From Bog-756 sp963701325 (lineage in GTDB: Bacteria > Actinomycetota > Acidimicrobiia > Acidimicrobiales > RAAP-2), in assembly GCA_963701325.1 (NCBI GenBank), contig OY969604.1, forward strand, positions 3,286,001 through 3,350,000: a stretch of DNA of 64,000 bases, written 5' to 3'. A program made the translations under genes and the position numbers. Below are positions 33,511 through 42,185 of the stretch, in pieces. Each line of letters starts with the position of its first letter. The first letter of the stretch is position 1. The notes beneath the pieces were generated by a model. It was given only the letters and a program-made list of their open reading frames with translations, searched no databases and had not been told where the DNA came from.

Positions 33511-34615
33511 ATGGAAGGCGCCATCACCGACGGTGCACGCGAGGCGATGCTGCGGGGCACGCTGTCGCGAGTCGGGCGCCGCGGAGCTCAAGACCGCCCT
33601 GGCGCGAGCGGTCGATCCGCGCGTCCCGACCTCTCCCGCCGTCCGCAATGCGGTCAACGCGCTCCGACGCCACGCCGACCCCGTGGCCGCGCTGGACAAG
33701 GTCCAGTATCGGGTGGTGCTGCCCTACGCGGCCGCTGCGTGTTCCGACACCTGCCTGGCAGCCACGATCGAGGCGTTGGGCGACCACGCTGACGATCCGA
33801 CGCGTGAGCAGCTGCTCGAGGCCCTCGACGCGGTTCGGTCCGAGCACGACGACGTGACCATCGCTGTCATGCTGGCCTCGGTGGCCGACGGGGAGATGCC
33901 CGCCTCCGACCTGTGCTTCGACGTCCTCGCCACCGATCCACGCTACGGGATGAGTGGCTGGGCCGAGGAGGTCGCCACGCCCGACGTCTCGACTGCCCCC
34001 GACCAGCGCACAACCGGAGACACCGATCCACGCGGTGCATCGACCGGGGACACCGATCGACGCGACGCGCGGCGCCGCAGGAAGCAGCGTGATGCGGAGC
34101 AGCGGCGCCGGGCGGCGGACGCGGCCCGGAAGGTCGAGGAGAAGCGTCGCCAGGCCCGAAAGGAGATGCGGATCGCCACTGCCGGTCAACCGTCCGCCAC
34201 CGGATCCGGGTCGACCACTGAGGACCGGATGACACGTGTGGTGGGATCCCATGTTCGACGGCCGACGTTGGCCCCGGCCGAGGCGCGCGAGTTCGACCCG
34301 GACGACCCGTGGGTCTCCGGCGTCGTCTTCGCGTGGGTGCCCTTCGACTCTGTCGATCCCGGGAACCCGGATCTCGACGGCAAGGAGCGCCCGTGTGTGG
34401 TCGTCGCCGGCTCGGCGACCCATCTGCTGGTGCGCGCCGGGTATTCCGAGAGCGGGGTGAGGAGTCGCGACTGGAAATCCGTCCCGGTGGGTCGCTGGCG
34501 GGACGCGGGTTTCGGCCAGCCCACCTGGATCGATGTCCAGACGGTGCGCGTCGAGCGACCCGGAACCGGTCCCGTCGGGTGGCTCGCGACCGAGGACTGG
34601 AATGCGCTCTGGTGA
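33511..34615 (+). pseudogene. PemK/MazF-like protein with a basic linker and N-terminal helical domain; apparent frameshift
   Basis: Reading begins at ATG 33511 (AAGGA site) as MEGAITDGAREAMLRGTLSRVG and must switch frame near 33571-33576 to continue AAELKTALARAVDPRVPTSPAVRNAVNALRRHADPVAAL. Removing one G from GGG gives an unbroken product of about 367 residues. The middle is a charged linker (RRRRKQRDAEQRRRAADAARKVEEKRRQARKEMR). The C-terminal 110 residues (DDPWVSGVVFAWVPFD ... GKERPCVVVAGSATHLLVRAGYSES ... DWKSVPVGRWRDAGFGQPTWIDVQTVRV) have the strand pattern and Arg-Pro-Cys-Val-Val-Val motif of the PemK/MazF endoribonuclease fold. There is no antitoxin-like neighbour. Confidence 0.65.
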
Positions 34616-34825
34616 GCCCGGTCGACGTGACGGTCGCAGTGTGACATCGGGGTGAGCTCTCCGTCGGGCCCTGAATGAGCGGCGCGGGCGGGCGGAGTCG
34701 GGTAGGGTTGTGCCCGGCAGGGGCCATCAACCTCAGGAGCATCCCGGCGGGCAGGCGGACCGGTGCTCCGGCGGAGAGATCGAAGTTCCGGCGCGTCCTC
34801 GACCGCCGGAGAAAGGGCGACTGCC

Positions 34826-35464
34826 ATGATCCGCAAACTCTTGCTCGGAGTAGGAGCATGCTCCTTGTTGGCGGGACTCAGTGTCGGGGTTGGCGCAAGC
34901 ACCGCGTCGGCCGCCCCACCGGTGACCATGTCCGGAACCATCACCTGCACGGTGCACGGAAACCTCATCTTCTCGACCGCATTCCGCGACGGCGGAACCA
35001 CCCCGACCAACTTCCACATCGTGGCGCAATTGATCAATTGCACAGGTGCAGGGACAAGGAAGGGGACGGTCAGAGTCACTGGGGGAACGCTCAAGGCTCA
35101 CTCGACGACGACTGTCGAGAACGACTGCACGCCGCTGACCTCCGGGGTGCCGATGAGCCAGATGCACGGGACGATCATCTGGAAGACCACGGGCGGGACA
35201 GCGCAGGGCACCGACCTCACGGTCAACCAACCCTGGATCTACTACCAGTACGACTACAACCTGCTCACCCTCGGGTTTCCGACCAAGCTCACCTACGGGT
35301 CGTATGCGAAGGAGAAGCCGACGTACAAGACGCTCTCCTCTAATGGGTCGGGCGGTCAATTGACCGGCGAGTGCGGACCCGGACAGACCGGGCTCAAGAA
35401 CATCTACTTCGGACAGCCCTTTGGAAGCCCAATGGGCAGTGTGACGATCCAGGCGGGGGTATGA
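34826..35464 (+). CDS. Secreted Cys-containing protein, partner of an Ig-like protein
   Basis: The 212-residue product has a signal peptide (MIRKLLLGVGACSLLAGLSVGVGASTASA). The mature part is beta-rich with scattered Cys pairs (TITCTVHGN, LINCTG, ENDCTPLT, TGECGPGQTG) and contains IIWKTTGGTAQGTDLTVNQPW. That region resembles the C-terminal module of the 13165 protein (ITWKTSGGT), indicating a shared domain family. The function of that module is unknown; it looks like a surface-exposed binding or structural domain. The stop overlaps the start of the next gene by ATGA, so it is coupled to the Ig-repeat protein. Confidence 0.75.
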   Translation: MIRKLLLGVGACSLLAGLSVGVGASTASAAPPVTMSGTITCTVHGNLIFSTAFRDGGTTPTNFHIVAQLINCTGAGTRKGTVRVTGGTLKAHSTTTVENDCTPLTSGVPMSQMHGTIIWKTTGGTAQGTDLTVNQPWIYYQYDYNLLTLGFPTKLTYGSYAKEKPTYKTLSSNGSGGQLTGECGPGQTGLKNIYFGQPFGSPMGSVTIQAGV

Positions 35465-37275
35465 CCATGAAGACAGTGACCACGAACCCGGGCACCAACC
35501 GGTCCGCGACGCGCGGCATCGGCCGGCTCGCCCTGGGAGCTTCGATCGCGACCCTCCTCATGACCGGTGTGCTGACCGCTGTCCTCGCCTCGCCGGCGGG
35601 CGCCGCCGGTCCGTACGCCACCAAGACCACCATCACCACGGCCCCGCCGGCCCCGGTGACCGGACAGCCGGTCACCTTCACCGTGACGGTCACGTCACCG
35701 ACGGCGCCGGTCCACTCGGCCAAGCCACACGGGACAGCGCTCTTCACGATCTCGTCGGGGGTCACCTGTAACGGTGGCGACACCGTCACGATCACCAACG
35801 GCACAGGGACCTGCACGGTGAGCGGCGGGCTGATGGCCGCCAACACGCCGTATTCGGTCGAGGCCGCCTTCACCCCACCTGGCGGGTCGGTGTACGAGTC
35901 GAGCAGCCAGACCGTGATGGTCCCGGTCACCGCCGGTGCGACCACGACCACCGTTGCCCCCTCGGTCAACCCCTCGGTCAGCGGGCAGCCGCTGACCATC
36001 ACGGTGCACGTCGTGGCGACCGCGCCGAGCGTCGGCACGCCGACCGGCACGGTCAAGTTCACCGGAGACGGCAAGTGCACCGCCGGTGTACCGGTGGTCT
36101 CGGGCGTGGCGACCTGTCACATCCCGAACGGGCTCACCTACCACGGACAGCCCTACCATGTGAAGGCGACCTACGAGGGGGACGGGAACTTCTCGTCGAG
36201 CTTCGCCTCGTACACCCAGAACGTGACCAAGGCACATGGCACGATCTCTCTGGCCGTGTCACCGAACACCTGCAACGGAGGAATGTCCTGCCAGGAGGTT
36301 CCCGGATCACCCCTGACCCTGACCGCGACGACCACCGCACTCGCGCCGACCGTCGGGTATCCCGCGGGACCGGTCGTCTTCTCGATCCTCCCGGCCGGCT
36401 CCGACACCTCGCTCCTCTGCGAGGGCAACGACAACTCGATCACGCCGACCGCCGGTGTGGCGACCTGCCAGCTCCCCGCCGGAGTGCCCGCCGCCGTCTA
36501 CTACACGGTGACGGCCACCCTCGAGGACCCCAACTTCGTCCGGGTGACGTCGACGCTCTACCTGAGCGCGAGCTTGATCTCGACGAATACCACGCTCTCC
36601 GTACCCACCGATGCAACGGCCGGTGAAACGGTCTTTGTGTACGCACACGTGGTGGGCGTGAACACGACGAGTCCCACGCCACCGAGCGGATTGGTGTCGA
36701 TCAGCGTCTGCATCGCCGGCGGGCCGGGGAACTGCACGGGAACCGACGTCCCGCTGCACTCGAACGGGTATGCCATCCTGGCCGTCCGCGGCGGGGAGTT
36801 CCCCGGGCAGTACGAGGCCTACGCCCGATACCTCGGTGACCAGAACTACTGGGGAAGCACCGCTCCGAACATCTCGGCTGACGTGTTCAACGTGACCCAG
36901 ACACCGACTGCGCTCGCTGTCTCGTCGGACAACAACGCGTCAATCTCCGGGACCGCGGTCAACCTCACCGCGACGCTCACCGCGACCAACAACGCGGCGT
37001 CGTCGACCCTGGTCGGTCCGCCGACCGGCACCATCACCTGGACCATCACCGATCCGAACAACCGGAGCTACAACTGCCAGGGCGGCAACACCTTCACCAT
37101 CGCTCCGAGACACGTGCAGGGTGCCTTCACCTGCTTCATCCCACCGGAGGTGTTGTTCTATCAGAACAATCCGCCCGGTACGCCCTACACGGTCACGGTC
37201 AACTACTCGGGCGACTCCAACTACCTGCCCAGCACGGTGACCTACATCCAGACGGTCGCGCCGCCACAGCCCTGA
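35461..37275 (+). CDS. Secreted multi-Ig-like (Big-type) repeat protein
   Basis: The 604-residue exported protein has a long signal region (LALGASIATLLMTGVLTAVLASPAGA) and about five repeats of around 100 residues of bacterial Ig-like type. Their characteristic segments are PPAPVTGQPVTFTVTVTSPTA, PSVNPSVSGQPLTITVHVVA, YHVKATYEGDGNFSSS, PGSPLTLTATTTA and PTALAVSSDNNASISGTAVNLTATLTA, closing VTVNYSGDSNYLPST. One Cys pair per repeat probably forms a disulfide. No sortase motif or membrane anchor follows, so release or binding to other wall proteins is possible. Likely adhesive or structural. It is coupled to the small Cys-rich protein upstream. Confidence 0.88.
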   Translation: MTMKTVTTNPGTNRSATRGIGRLALGASIATLLMTGVLTAVLASPAGAAGPYATKTTITTAPPAPVTGQPVTFTVTVTSPTAPVHSAKPHGTALFTISSGVTCNGGDTVTITNGTGTCTVSGGLMAANTPYSVEAAFTPPGGSVYESSSQTVMVPVTAGATTTTVAPSVNPSVSGQPLTITVHVVATAPSVGTPTGTVKFTGDGKCTAGVPVVSGVATCHIPNGLTYHGQPYHVKATYEGDGNFSSSFASYTQNVTKAHGTISLAVSPNTCNGGMSCQEVPGSPLTLTATTTALAPTVGYPAGPVVFSILPAGSDTSLLCEGNDNSITPTAGVATCQLPAGVPAAVYYTVTATLEDPNFVRVTSTLYLSASLISTNTTLSVPTDATAGETVFVYAHVVGVNTTSPTPPSGLVSISVCIAGGPGNCTGTDVPLHSNGYAILAVRGGEFPGQYEAYARYLGDQNYWGSTAPNISADVFNVTQTPTALAVSSDNNASISGTAVNLTATLTATNNAASSTLVGPPTGTITWTITDPNNRSYNCQGGNTFTIAPRHVQGAFTCFIPPEVLFYQNNPPGTPYTVTVNYSGDSNYLPSTVTYIQTVAPPQP

Positions 37276-37280
37276 ATCTG

Positions 37281-37314
37281 ACGGTCCGGGCGCGACAGAG
37301 CGCGTCCGGACCGT
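37281..37314. terminator. Strong terminator hairpin between convergent genes
   Basis: Six bases after the Ig-like gene stop, an inverted repeat pairs ACGGTCCGG with CCGGACCGT. An inner stem GCGCG/CGCGT with one G-U pair extends it to about 14 bp around a six-base loop. No T-tract follows, as often in GC-rich actinobacteria. It sits between the Ig-like gene and the convergent FtsH-like gene (stop at 37346), so it could terminate both. Confidence 0.75.
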
Positions 37315-37345
37315 GGGGCACGGGCTCGGGCGGCCGCCGCCCGAT

Positions 37346-39185
37346 TCAGGTGGGGGGCGCGGTCAGAAGGGCGGCCTGCGCGTCGCGGATGACGTCCAGG
37401 ATTTCCGACCCGATGAGCTCGTTGCGGGAGAGGAGCGCGTCCCGGAGGGCCTCGACCACCGAGCGGTGGTCGTCCAACAGCTGGGTCACCGACGCCTTCG
37501 CCGCGGCGAGCAGCGCTTCGACCTCGGCCCGGTTGCCGTCGTTGGACAGCACCTTGGAGACCGTGCCGCCGGCCGGGTACTCCAGGGCTGCCGACGATAT
37601 GAGCGAGCTGCCCATGCCGAGCAGACCGATCATCTGGCAGGCGTTGAGGGTGGCCGCCTGGAGGTCACCGGCGACCCCGGTGGAGGCTTCGCCGAAGAAC
37701 AGCTCTTCGGCCACCATGCCGCCGAATGCGATGTCGATGAGCGCCCGCACCTCCGACTTGGTCTTGGTGAAGCGCTCCTCGGTCTCGGAGTGGCTGAGCA
37801 GTCCGAGCGCCTCTTTCCGCTTGACGATGGTCAGCACCTCGAGGGTGCGTCCCTTGCCGACCAACCAGGCCACGGTGGCGTGCCCGGCCTCGTGGGTGGC
37901 GATCGTCCGCCGCTCGGCTTCTGTGTACTCGACCGGCTGGGCGAGGCCGATCTCCTCGGTCATCTTGGCCTGCTGCACGTCGTCCCACGAAAGGCGGGCG
38001 GCACCGCGTCTGAGTGCCCAGACCAGCGACTCGTCGAGCAGGTGCTCGATCATCACCGGCGAGTACCCGGCGGACATGGCGGCAAGCGTCTCCCGGCACT
38101 CCGGTTCGTCGAGCTCGGCCTCGTGTGCCTTCCGGTCGAGGTAGTAGTCGATGATGTCCCGGCGTCCGGCCCGGCCGGGCAGACCGAAGTAGATGTTGCG
38201 GTCGAAGCGTCCGGGTCGCACCAGGGCCGGGTCGAGGTCCGATGCCCGGTTGGTGGCCCCGATGACCAGGATGTTGGCTGGGGTGTGGACCGGCATGGCC
38301 ACCTTGCGGTCTGCGGGCAGCCAGGCGTTGACCGAGTCGATCACCCTGCTCTTCCATCGCAACGACAACGGGGTCTTCTCGAAGGACTGCAGCTGGACCA
38401 ACAGCTCGTTGACCACTCCCGGGACGCCCTCGCCTTGGCTGGAGCCCGTTCCCCGCCTGGCCCCGATGGCATCGAGCTCCTCGATGAACCCGATCGCACC
38501 ACCCTCGCGGCGGGCGTGCTTGCGGAGCTCCTTGAAATAGGCCCGGATCTTTCGGTTGGTCTGTCCGTAGAACATCGACTGGAACGCCGAGGACGAGACG
38601 AAGAGGAAGGGGACGCCGGCCTCCGAGGCCATGGCCTTGGCCATGTAGGTCTTGCCGGTGCCGGGCGGGCCCTCGAAGAGGATCGCCTTGCGCGGTGACC
38701 CTCCCATCCGCTCGGCGAAGGTCCGGTGGGCGAGGAACAGATTGAGGGTCTTCTGGACCTCCTCGACCAACCCGGCCGAGCCCCGGACGTCGTCGAAGGT
38801 CATGGTCAGCTGATCGGGGCGGTAGAGGATGTGTGGCGAACGACCTGCGGCAAGCATCGGGACGACCATGACGAGCACCAGCACCACGATGAGCACCATG
38901 GGCACCATGTAGGGGGTCATCGACGACGGTACGGACGGCATCGGCAGGCCCAGCCCCGGCGCGAGCAGGTCCCGGAGGACGAGGAGGATGGCGATCGCGC
39001 CGAGCACCAGTGCGACGCGCTGCAGGCGGCTGTTGCGCGCGCGGGTCGCGATGGGCGCCGACGTCAGTGGTGGCCATGGCAGCAACGCCGCCGCGACCCA
39101 ACGCGCCGAGCCCGATGGCGTCGAGGTCGTCCGTCTGCGCTTCAGCGACTCCGAATTCGGAGTCGCGTTCCTGGTCCTCGTCCAC
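37346..39185 (-). CDS. FtsH-like AAA+ metalloprotease with apparent frameshift near the N-terminus
   Basis: The membrane protease (about 613 residues if repaired) has two hydrophobic N-terminal helices (RLQRVALVLGAIAILLVLRDLL and MVPMVLIVVLVLVMVVPML), a AAA module with Walker A GPPGTGKT, an altered Walker B FIEELDAIG, Arg-finger motif RPGRFDRN and a zinc protease with HEAGH. An insertion of about 30-40 residues lies between Walker B and the GATN sensor compared with ordinary FtsH. The best-supported start, GTG 39185 with GGGAGG upstream, reads MDEDQERDSEFGVAEAQTDD and must shift near 39053-39056 to join the helix. It degrades or dislocates membrane proteins, but the variant suggests a specialised clade. 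Confidence 0.82.
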
Positions 39186-39347
39186 GGCCTGCCCTCCCGA
39201 GGTACTCGGCGGCTGAACCTATGGGGCGGCGCAGGATGCGTCAACCAACTCCACGGTCAGTGCTCACGCACTGCCGGTGTGTGAGATTCGAGAGTGGAAC
39301 GAACGCAGCAGGTGAGGGAGGAGCCGTCAACGCTCACCCGGGGCTTC

Positions 39348-40214
39348 TCATCTCCCGGCTGTCACCGGCACCGGGAACTCGCGGACCTCGAAGTCGGACA
39401 CGATCGTCGGGCAGAGCGACGCGTCGGGCATGGCACACGACTCGGCGGCGACCGGCAGGCTCGACCCGTCGGAAACCGCGGGCTGCACCTGGGGGAAGAT
39501 GACCGTTCCGGTTACCCCGTACTGGCCACCCGAGCCGGCCAAGCTGCCCACCACACCGGCCGGGTCGGTGACCGCGGTGATGTCAGCGGTGGGGGTCGAC
39601 GTCTGTTCTTCGGCCGGCTTGCTCGCGGGGCAGTTGGCAGACCGTGCCTGCCACGAGGGGATCGTGAAGAGCGTGCAGACCAACGCGATCCCCGATGAAC
39701 GGGCTGTCGTCGCGAAGGTCGCGAAGACGCCTTCGGTTCCTGCTGCAGGCGGTCCCCCGATCGGAGGATCCGGATCCTGCGACGGGTAGACGGCAAGACC
39801 GACGGTCCCCGGAGCGGGCGCCACGATCGAGCAGGTCCACCCGGTCGGGCCGAGCACGGTGTGGACGCCATCGGAGTAGAAGGTGACCTTGCCGACCAGC
39901 GCAGTGGGAATCGGGGCCAGGAGCACGCTCGGCTGCCATCCGGTGGGGGACGTCGTGGGGGTGGATGCGCCCGGCGGGCCGGAACAGGCCACCACCGGAA
40001 AGGCCACCGCCACCTCACCCGCAAGTGGGGCGGCGGTCGTCGAGGTCGACGGTGGGACCGTCGTGACCGTCGGCCCGGTCGGCCCGGTCGTGCCCACGAG
40101 CGCGGAGGCCCCGCATCCGGCGAGGAGCACCGTCCCCAGAACCGTCGAGGCCACCACGGCGCCGATCCGGGTCCCTCCGCCCGCTACTCGTCCCGCTCGG
40201 GATGGTCTGCGCAT
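39348..40214 (-). CDS. Lipoprotein of unknown function
   Basis: The 288-residue product has a lipoprotein signal ending VLGTVLLAGCGASAL, with Cys near residue 32, then a Thr/Pro-rich linker (TGPTGPTVTTVPPSTSTTAAP) and a globular part with cysteines at SGPPG, GWTCSIV, ALVCTLF and SANCPA. The domain is not recognised. The frame continues 388 codons upstream as the antisense of the MFS gene, which is not coding. It is divergent from the MFS transporter; the two share the region holding the dyads at 40272 and 40297. Confidence 0.72.
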   Translation of the reverse strand: MRRPSRAGRVAGGGTRIGAVVASTVLGTVLLAGCGASALVGTTGPTGPTVTTVPPSTSTTAAPLAGEVAVAFPVVACSGPPGASTPTTSPTGWQPSVLLAPIPTALVGKVTFYSDGVHTVLGPTGWTCSIVAPAPGTVGLAVYPSQDPDPPIGGPPAAGTEGVFATFATTARSSGIALVCTLFTIPSWQARSANCPASKPAEEQTSTPTADITAVTDPAGVVGSLAGSGGQYGVTGTVIFPQVQPAVSDGSSLPVAAESCAMPDASLCPTIVSDFEVREFPVPVTAGR

Positions 40215-40271
40215 GACAGCGTCGACGTTAAGCCAACCCGGGCCGTAGGTGCGTCTATTGGCATTCACGTC

Positions 40272-40293
40272 GACGTCAAGGTATATTGACGTC
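40272..40293. promoter_or_regulatory. Perfect 8-6-8 operator-like dyad upstream of the MFS-MerR operon
   Basis: GACGTCAA and TTGACGTC flank a six-base AT-rich centre (GGTATA), a perfect inverted repeat. The centre and length fit a MerR-family operator lying over an overlong promoter spacer, and the MerR gene is two genes downstream in the same transcript. This makes an autoregulatory, drug-inducible circuit likely, but no binding data exist. Confidence 0.65.
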
Positions 40294-40296
40294 ATT

Positions 40297-40318
40297 GGAT
40301 CCCACAGACGTGGGATCC
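40297..40318. promoter_or_regulatory. Second perfect 8-6-8 inverted repeat (GGATCCCA/TGGGATCC)
   Basis: GGATCCCA and TGGGATCC surround CAGACG, 3 bp after the first dyad. In the transcript it would form a tight hairpin in the 5' leader of the MFS gene, whose GTG is 56 bp downstream. Operator, attenuator or RNA-stability element are all possible. A GGATCC also follows shortly after. Confidence 0.5.
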
Positions 40319-40373
40319 ACCCGGGATCCGCCCCCGGAGGGGAGCGACCTGGTGACCGCGGACCGGAGAGCCT

Positions 40374-42185
40374 GTGGCCGTACTCGACCAGACGACGACC
40401 GCTGCGGACGGACCGGCCGGGCGCGCCCTGCCCACCCTTGCGGACCTTCCGGCCGACTACAAGTGGGTGGCGCTGTTCATCTCGACCCTCGGCATGTTGA
40501 TGGCGACCATCGACGGCTCCATCGTGTTGATCTCCCTCCCCGACATCTTCCGGGGGATCGGGATCGACCCGCTCGAGCCCGGGAACACCTTCTACCTCCT
40601 CTGGATGATCCTCGGGTTCCTCGTCGTCACCAGCGTGCTGGTCGTGAGCCTCGGCCGCATGGGGGACATCTACGGACGGGTCCGGACCTACAACCTCGGG
40701 TTCGCCGTGTTCACCTTCTTCTCGCTGATGCTGAGCATCACCTGGATGACCGGGGACGCTGCGGGGATCTGGCTCATCACGATGCGGATCCTCCAGGGTG
40801 TGGGTGCGGCAATGCTCATGGCAAACTCGTCGGCCATCCTGACCGATGTCTTCCCGGACAACCAGCGGGGGATGGCGCTCGGCGTCAACCAGGCCGCCGC
40901 CATGAGCGGGACCTTCATCGGTCTGGTCCTCGGCGGCGTGCTGGCTCCGATCAACTGGCGGCTCATCTTCCTGGTGTCGGTGCCGATCGGACTGTTCGCG
41001 ACCGTGTTCGGGTACCTCAAGCTCCGTGAGACCAGCCCGCGTCGGCCCGCCAAGATCGACTGGCCCGGCAATGTGACCTTCGCGGTCGGCCTGATCCTGG
41101 TGATGGTGGGGATCACCTACGGCATCGAGCCCTATGGGCATCACGTGATGGGATGGACCAATCCGATGGTGATCGGTGCGCTCGTCCTCGGTGTCGGCCT
41201 CCTCATCGTGTTCTGCGTCGTCGAGACCAAGGTCCCTCAGCCGATGTTCCGGCTCCAGTTGTTCAAGATCCGTGCTTTCACCAGCGGCGTGCTGGCCAGC
41301 TTCCTGGCCGCCCTCAGCCGGGGCGGTCTCATGTTCATGCTGATCATCTGGCTCCAGGGGATCTGGTTGCCCATCCACGGGTACGCGTTCACGGTGACCC
41401 CGCTCTGGGCGGGTATCGCGATGCTCCCGCTGACCCTCGGATTCCTGATTGCCGGACCCCTCTCGGGCATCCTCTCGGACCGCTATGGTGCCCGGCCCTT
41501 CGCAACCGGGGGCATGCTCGGCTCCGCGCTGAGCTTCGCCCTCCTCGAGCTCCTGCCGGTCGACTTCCCCTACTGGCTCTTCGCTCTCCTGCTCTTCTTC
41601 ACCGGGCTGACCATGGCCTCATTCGGCTCACCCAACCGGGCCGGCGTCATGAACAGCCTGCCGCCACAGCACCGCGGCGCCGGGTCGGGAATGAACACGA
41701 CGTTCCAGAACTCGGCCCAAGTGCTCTCCATCGGCATCTTCTTCACGCTGATGATCGTCGGATTGATGGTCTCTCTTCCCTCTAATCTGCTCCACGGGCT
41801 CGAGGCCCACGGCGTTCCTGCCGCGGTGGCCGAGCGGGTCGCCCACCTGTCGCCGGTCTCCACCTTGTTCGCCGCGTTCCTCGGCTACGACCCGGTCCAG
41901 CACCTTGTCGGCGCGCACGTGCTGAGCCAACTGACGCCGGCCCAACAGGCCACACTCACCGGTCGGCAGTTCTTCCCCGGGCTGATCAGCGAGCCGTTCC
42001 GCGCCGGACTGCACGCCGCGTTCGACTTCGCCATCGTGGCCAGCCTGCTGGCTGCCTGGGCCTCCTGGCTGCGTGGCGGGCGCTACGTCTACCGGGAGCC
42101 GGAGGAGGACGTCGAGCCGACCGACGACGCTGACCCGATCACCTCCGGTGGACCGGGGGACCGGGCTGCGGTGGGGGCCCAGTGA
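40374..42185 (+). CDS. MFS drug exporter, DHA2 (EmrB/QacA) family
   Basis: The 603-residue protein has fourteen predicted hydrophobic helices with the DHA2 layout. Signatures include MLMATIDGSIVLISLPDIFRGI (the Asp in helix 1), LGRMGDIYGRVRTYN (motif A, loop 2-3), RILQGVGAAML (motif B) and GVNQAAAMSGTFIGLVLGGVL (motif C of antiporters). It likely expels hydrophobic or cationic drugs by proton antiport. The start is GTG 40374 with GGAGAG upstream. Its stop overlaps the MerR start by GTGA, and hydrolase and DUF6295 genes follow, so the operon couples export, sensing and detoxification of one compound class. Confidence 0.92.
   Translation: MAVLDQTTTAADGPAGRALPTLADLPADYKWVALFISTLGMLMATIDGSIVLISLPDIFRGIGIDPLEPGNTFYLLWMILGFLVVTSVLVVSLGRMGDIYGRVRTYNLGFAVFTFFSLMLSITWMTGDAAGIWLITMRILQGVGAAMLMANSSAILTDVFPDNQRGMALGVNQAAAMSGTFIGLVLGGVLAPINWRLIFLVSVPIGLFATVFGYLKLRETSPRRPAKIDWPGNVTFAVGLILVMVGITYGIEPYGHHVMGWTNPMVIGALVLGVGLLIVFCVVETKVPQPMFRLQLFKIRAFTSGVLASFLAALSRGGLMFMLIIWLQGIWLPIHGYAFTVTPLWAGIAMLPLTLGFLIAGPLSGILSDRYGARPFATGGMLGSALSFALLELLPVDFPYWLFALLLFFTGLTMASFGSPNRAGVMNSLPPQHRGAGSGMNTTFQNSAQVLSIGIFFTLMIVGLMVSLPSNLLHGLEAHGVPAAVAERVAHLSPVSTLFAAFLGYDPVQHLVGAHVLSQLTPAQQATLTGRQFFPGLISEPFRAGLHAAFDFAIVASLLAAWASWLRGGRYVYREPEEDVEPTDDADPITSGGPGDRAAVGAQ

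Noticed and set aside
40297..40318. Second dyad as a Rho-independent terminator of the lipoprotein gene
   Set aside because: It lies upstream of both divergent genes, not after a stop codon, and has no T-tract.
40215..41378. 388-codon upstream extension of the 39348 lipoprotein frame
   Set aside because: Lies antisense to the MFS exporter and is rich in His, Asp and Glu with no membrane signal; the lipobox start at 40214 is clear.
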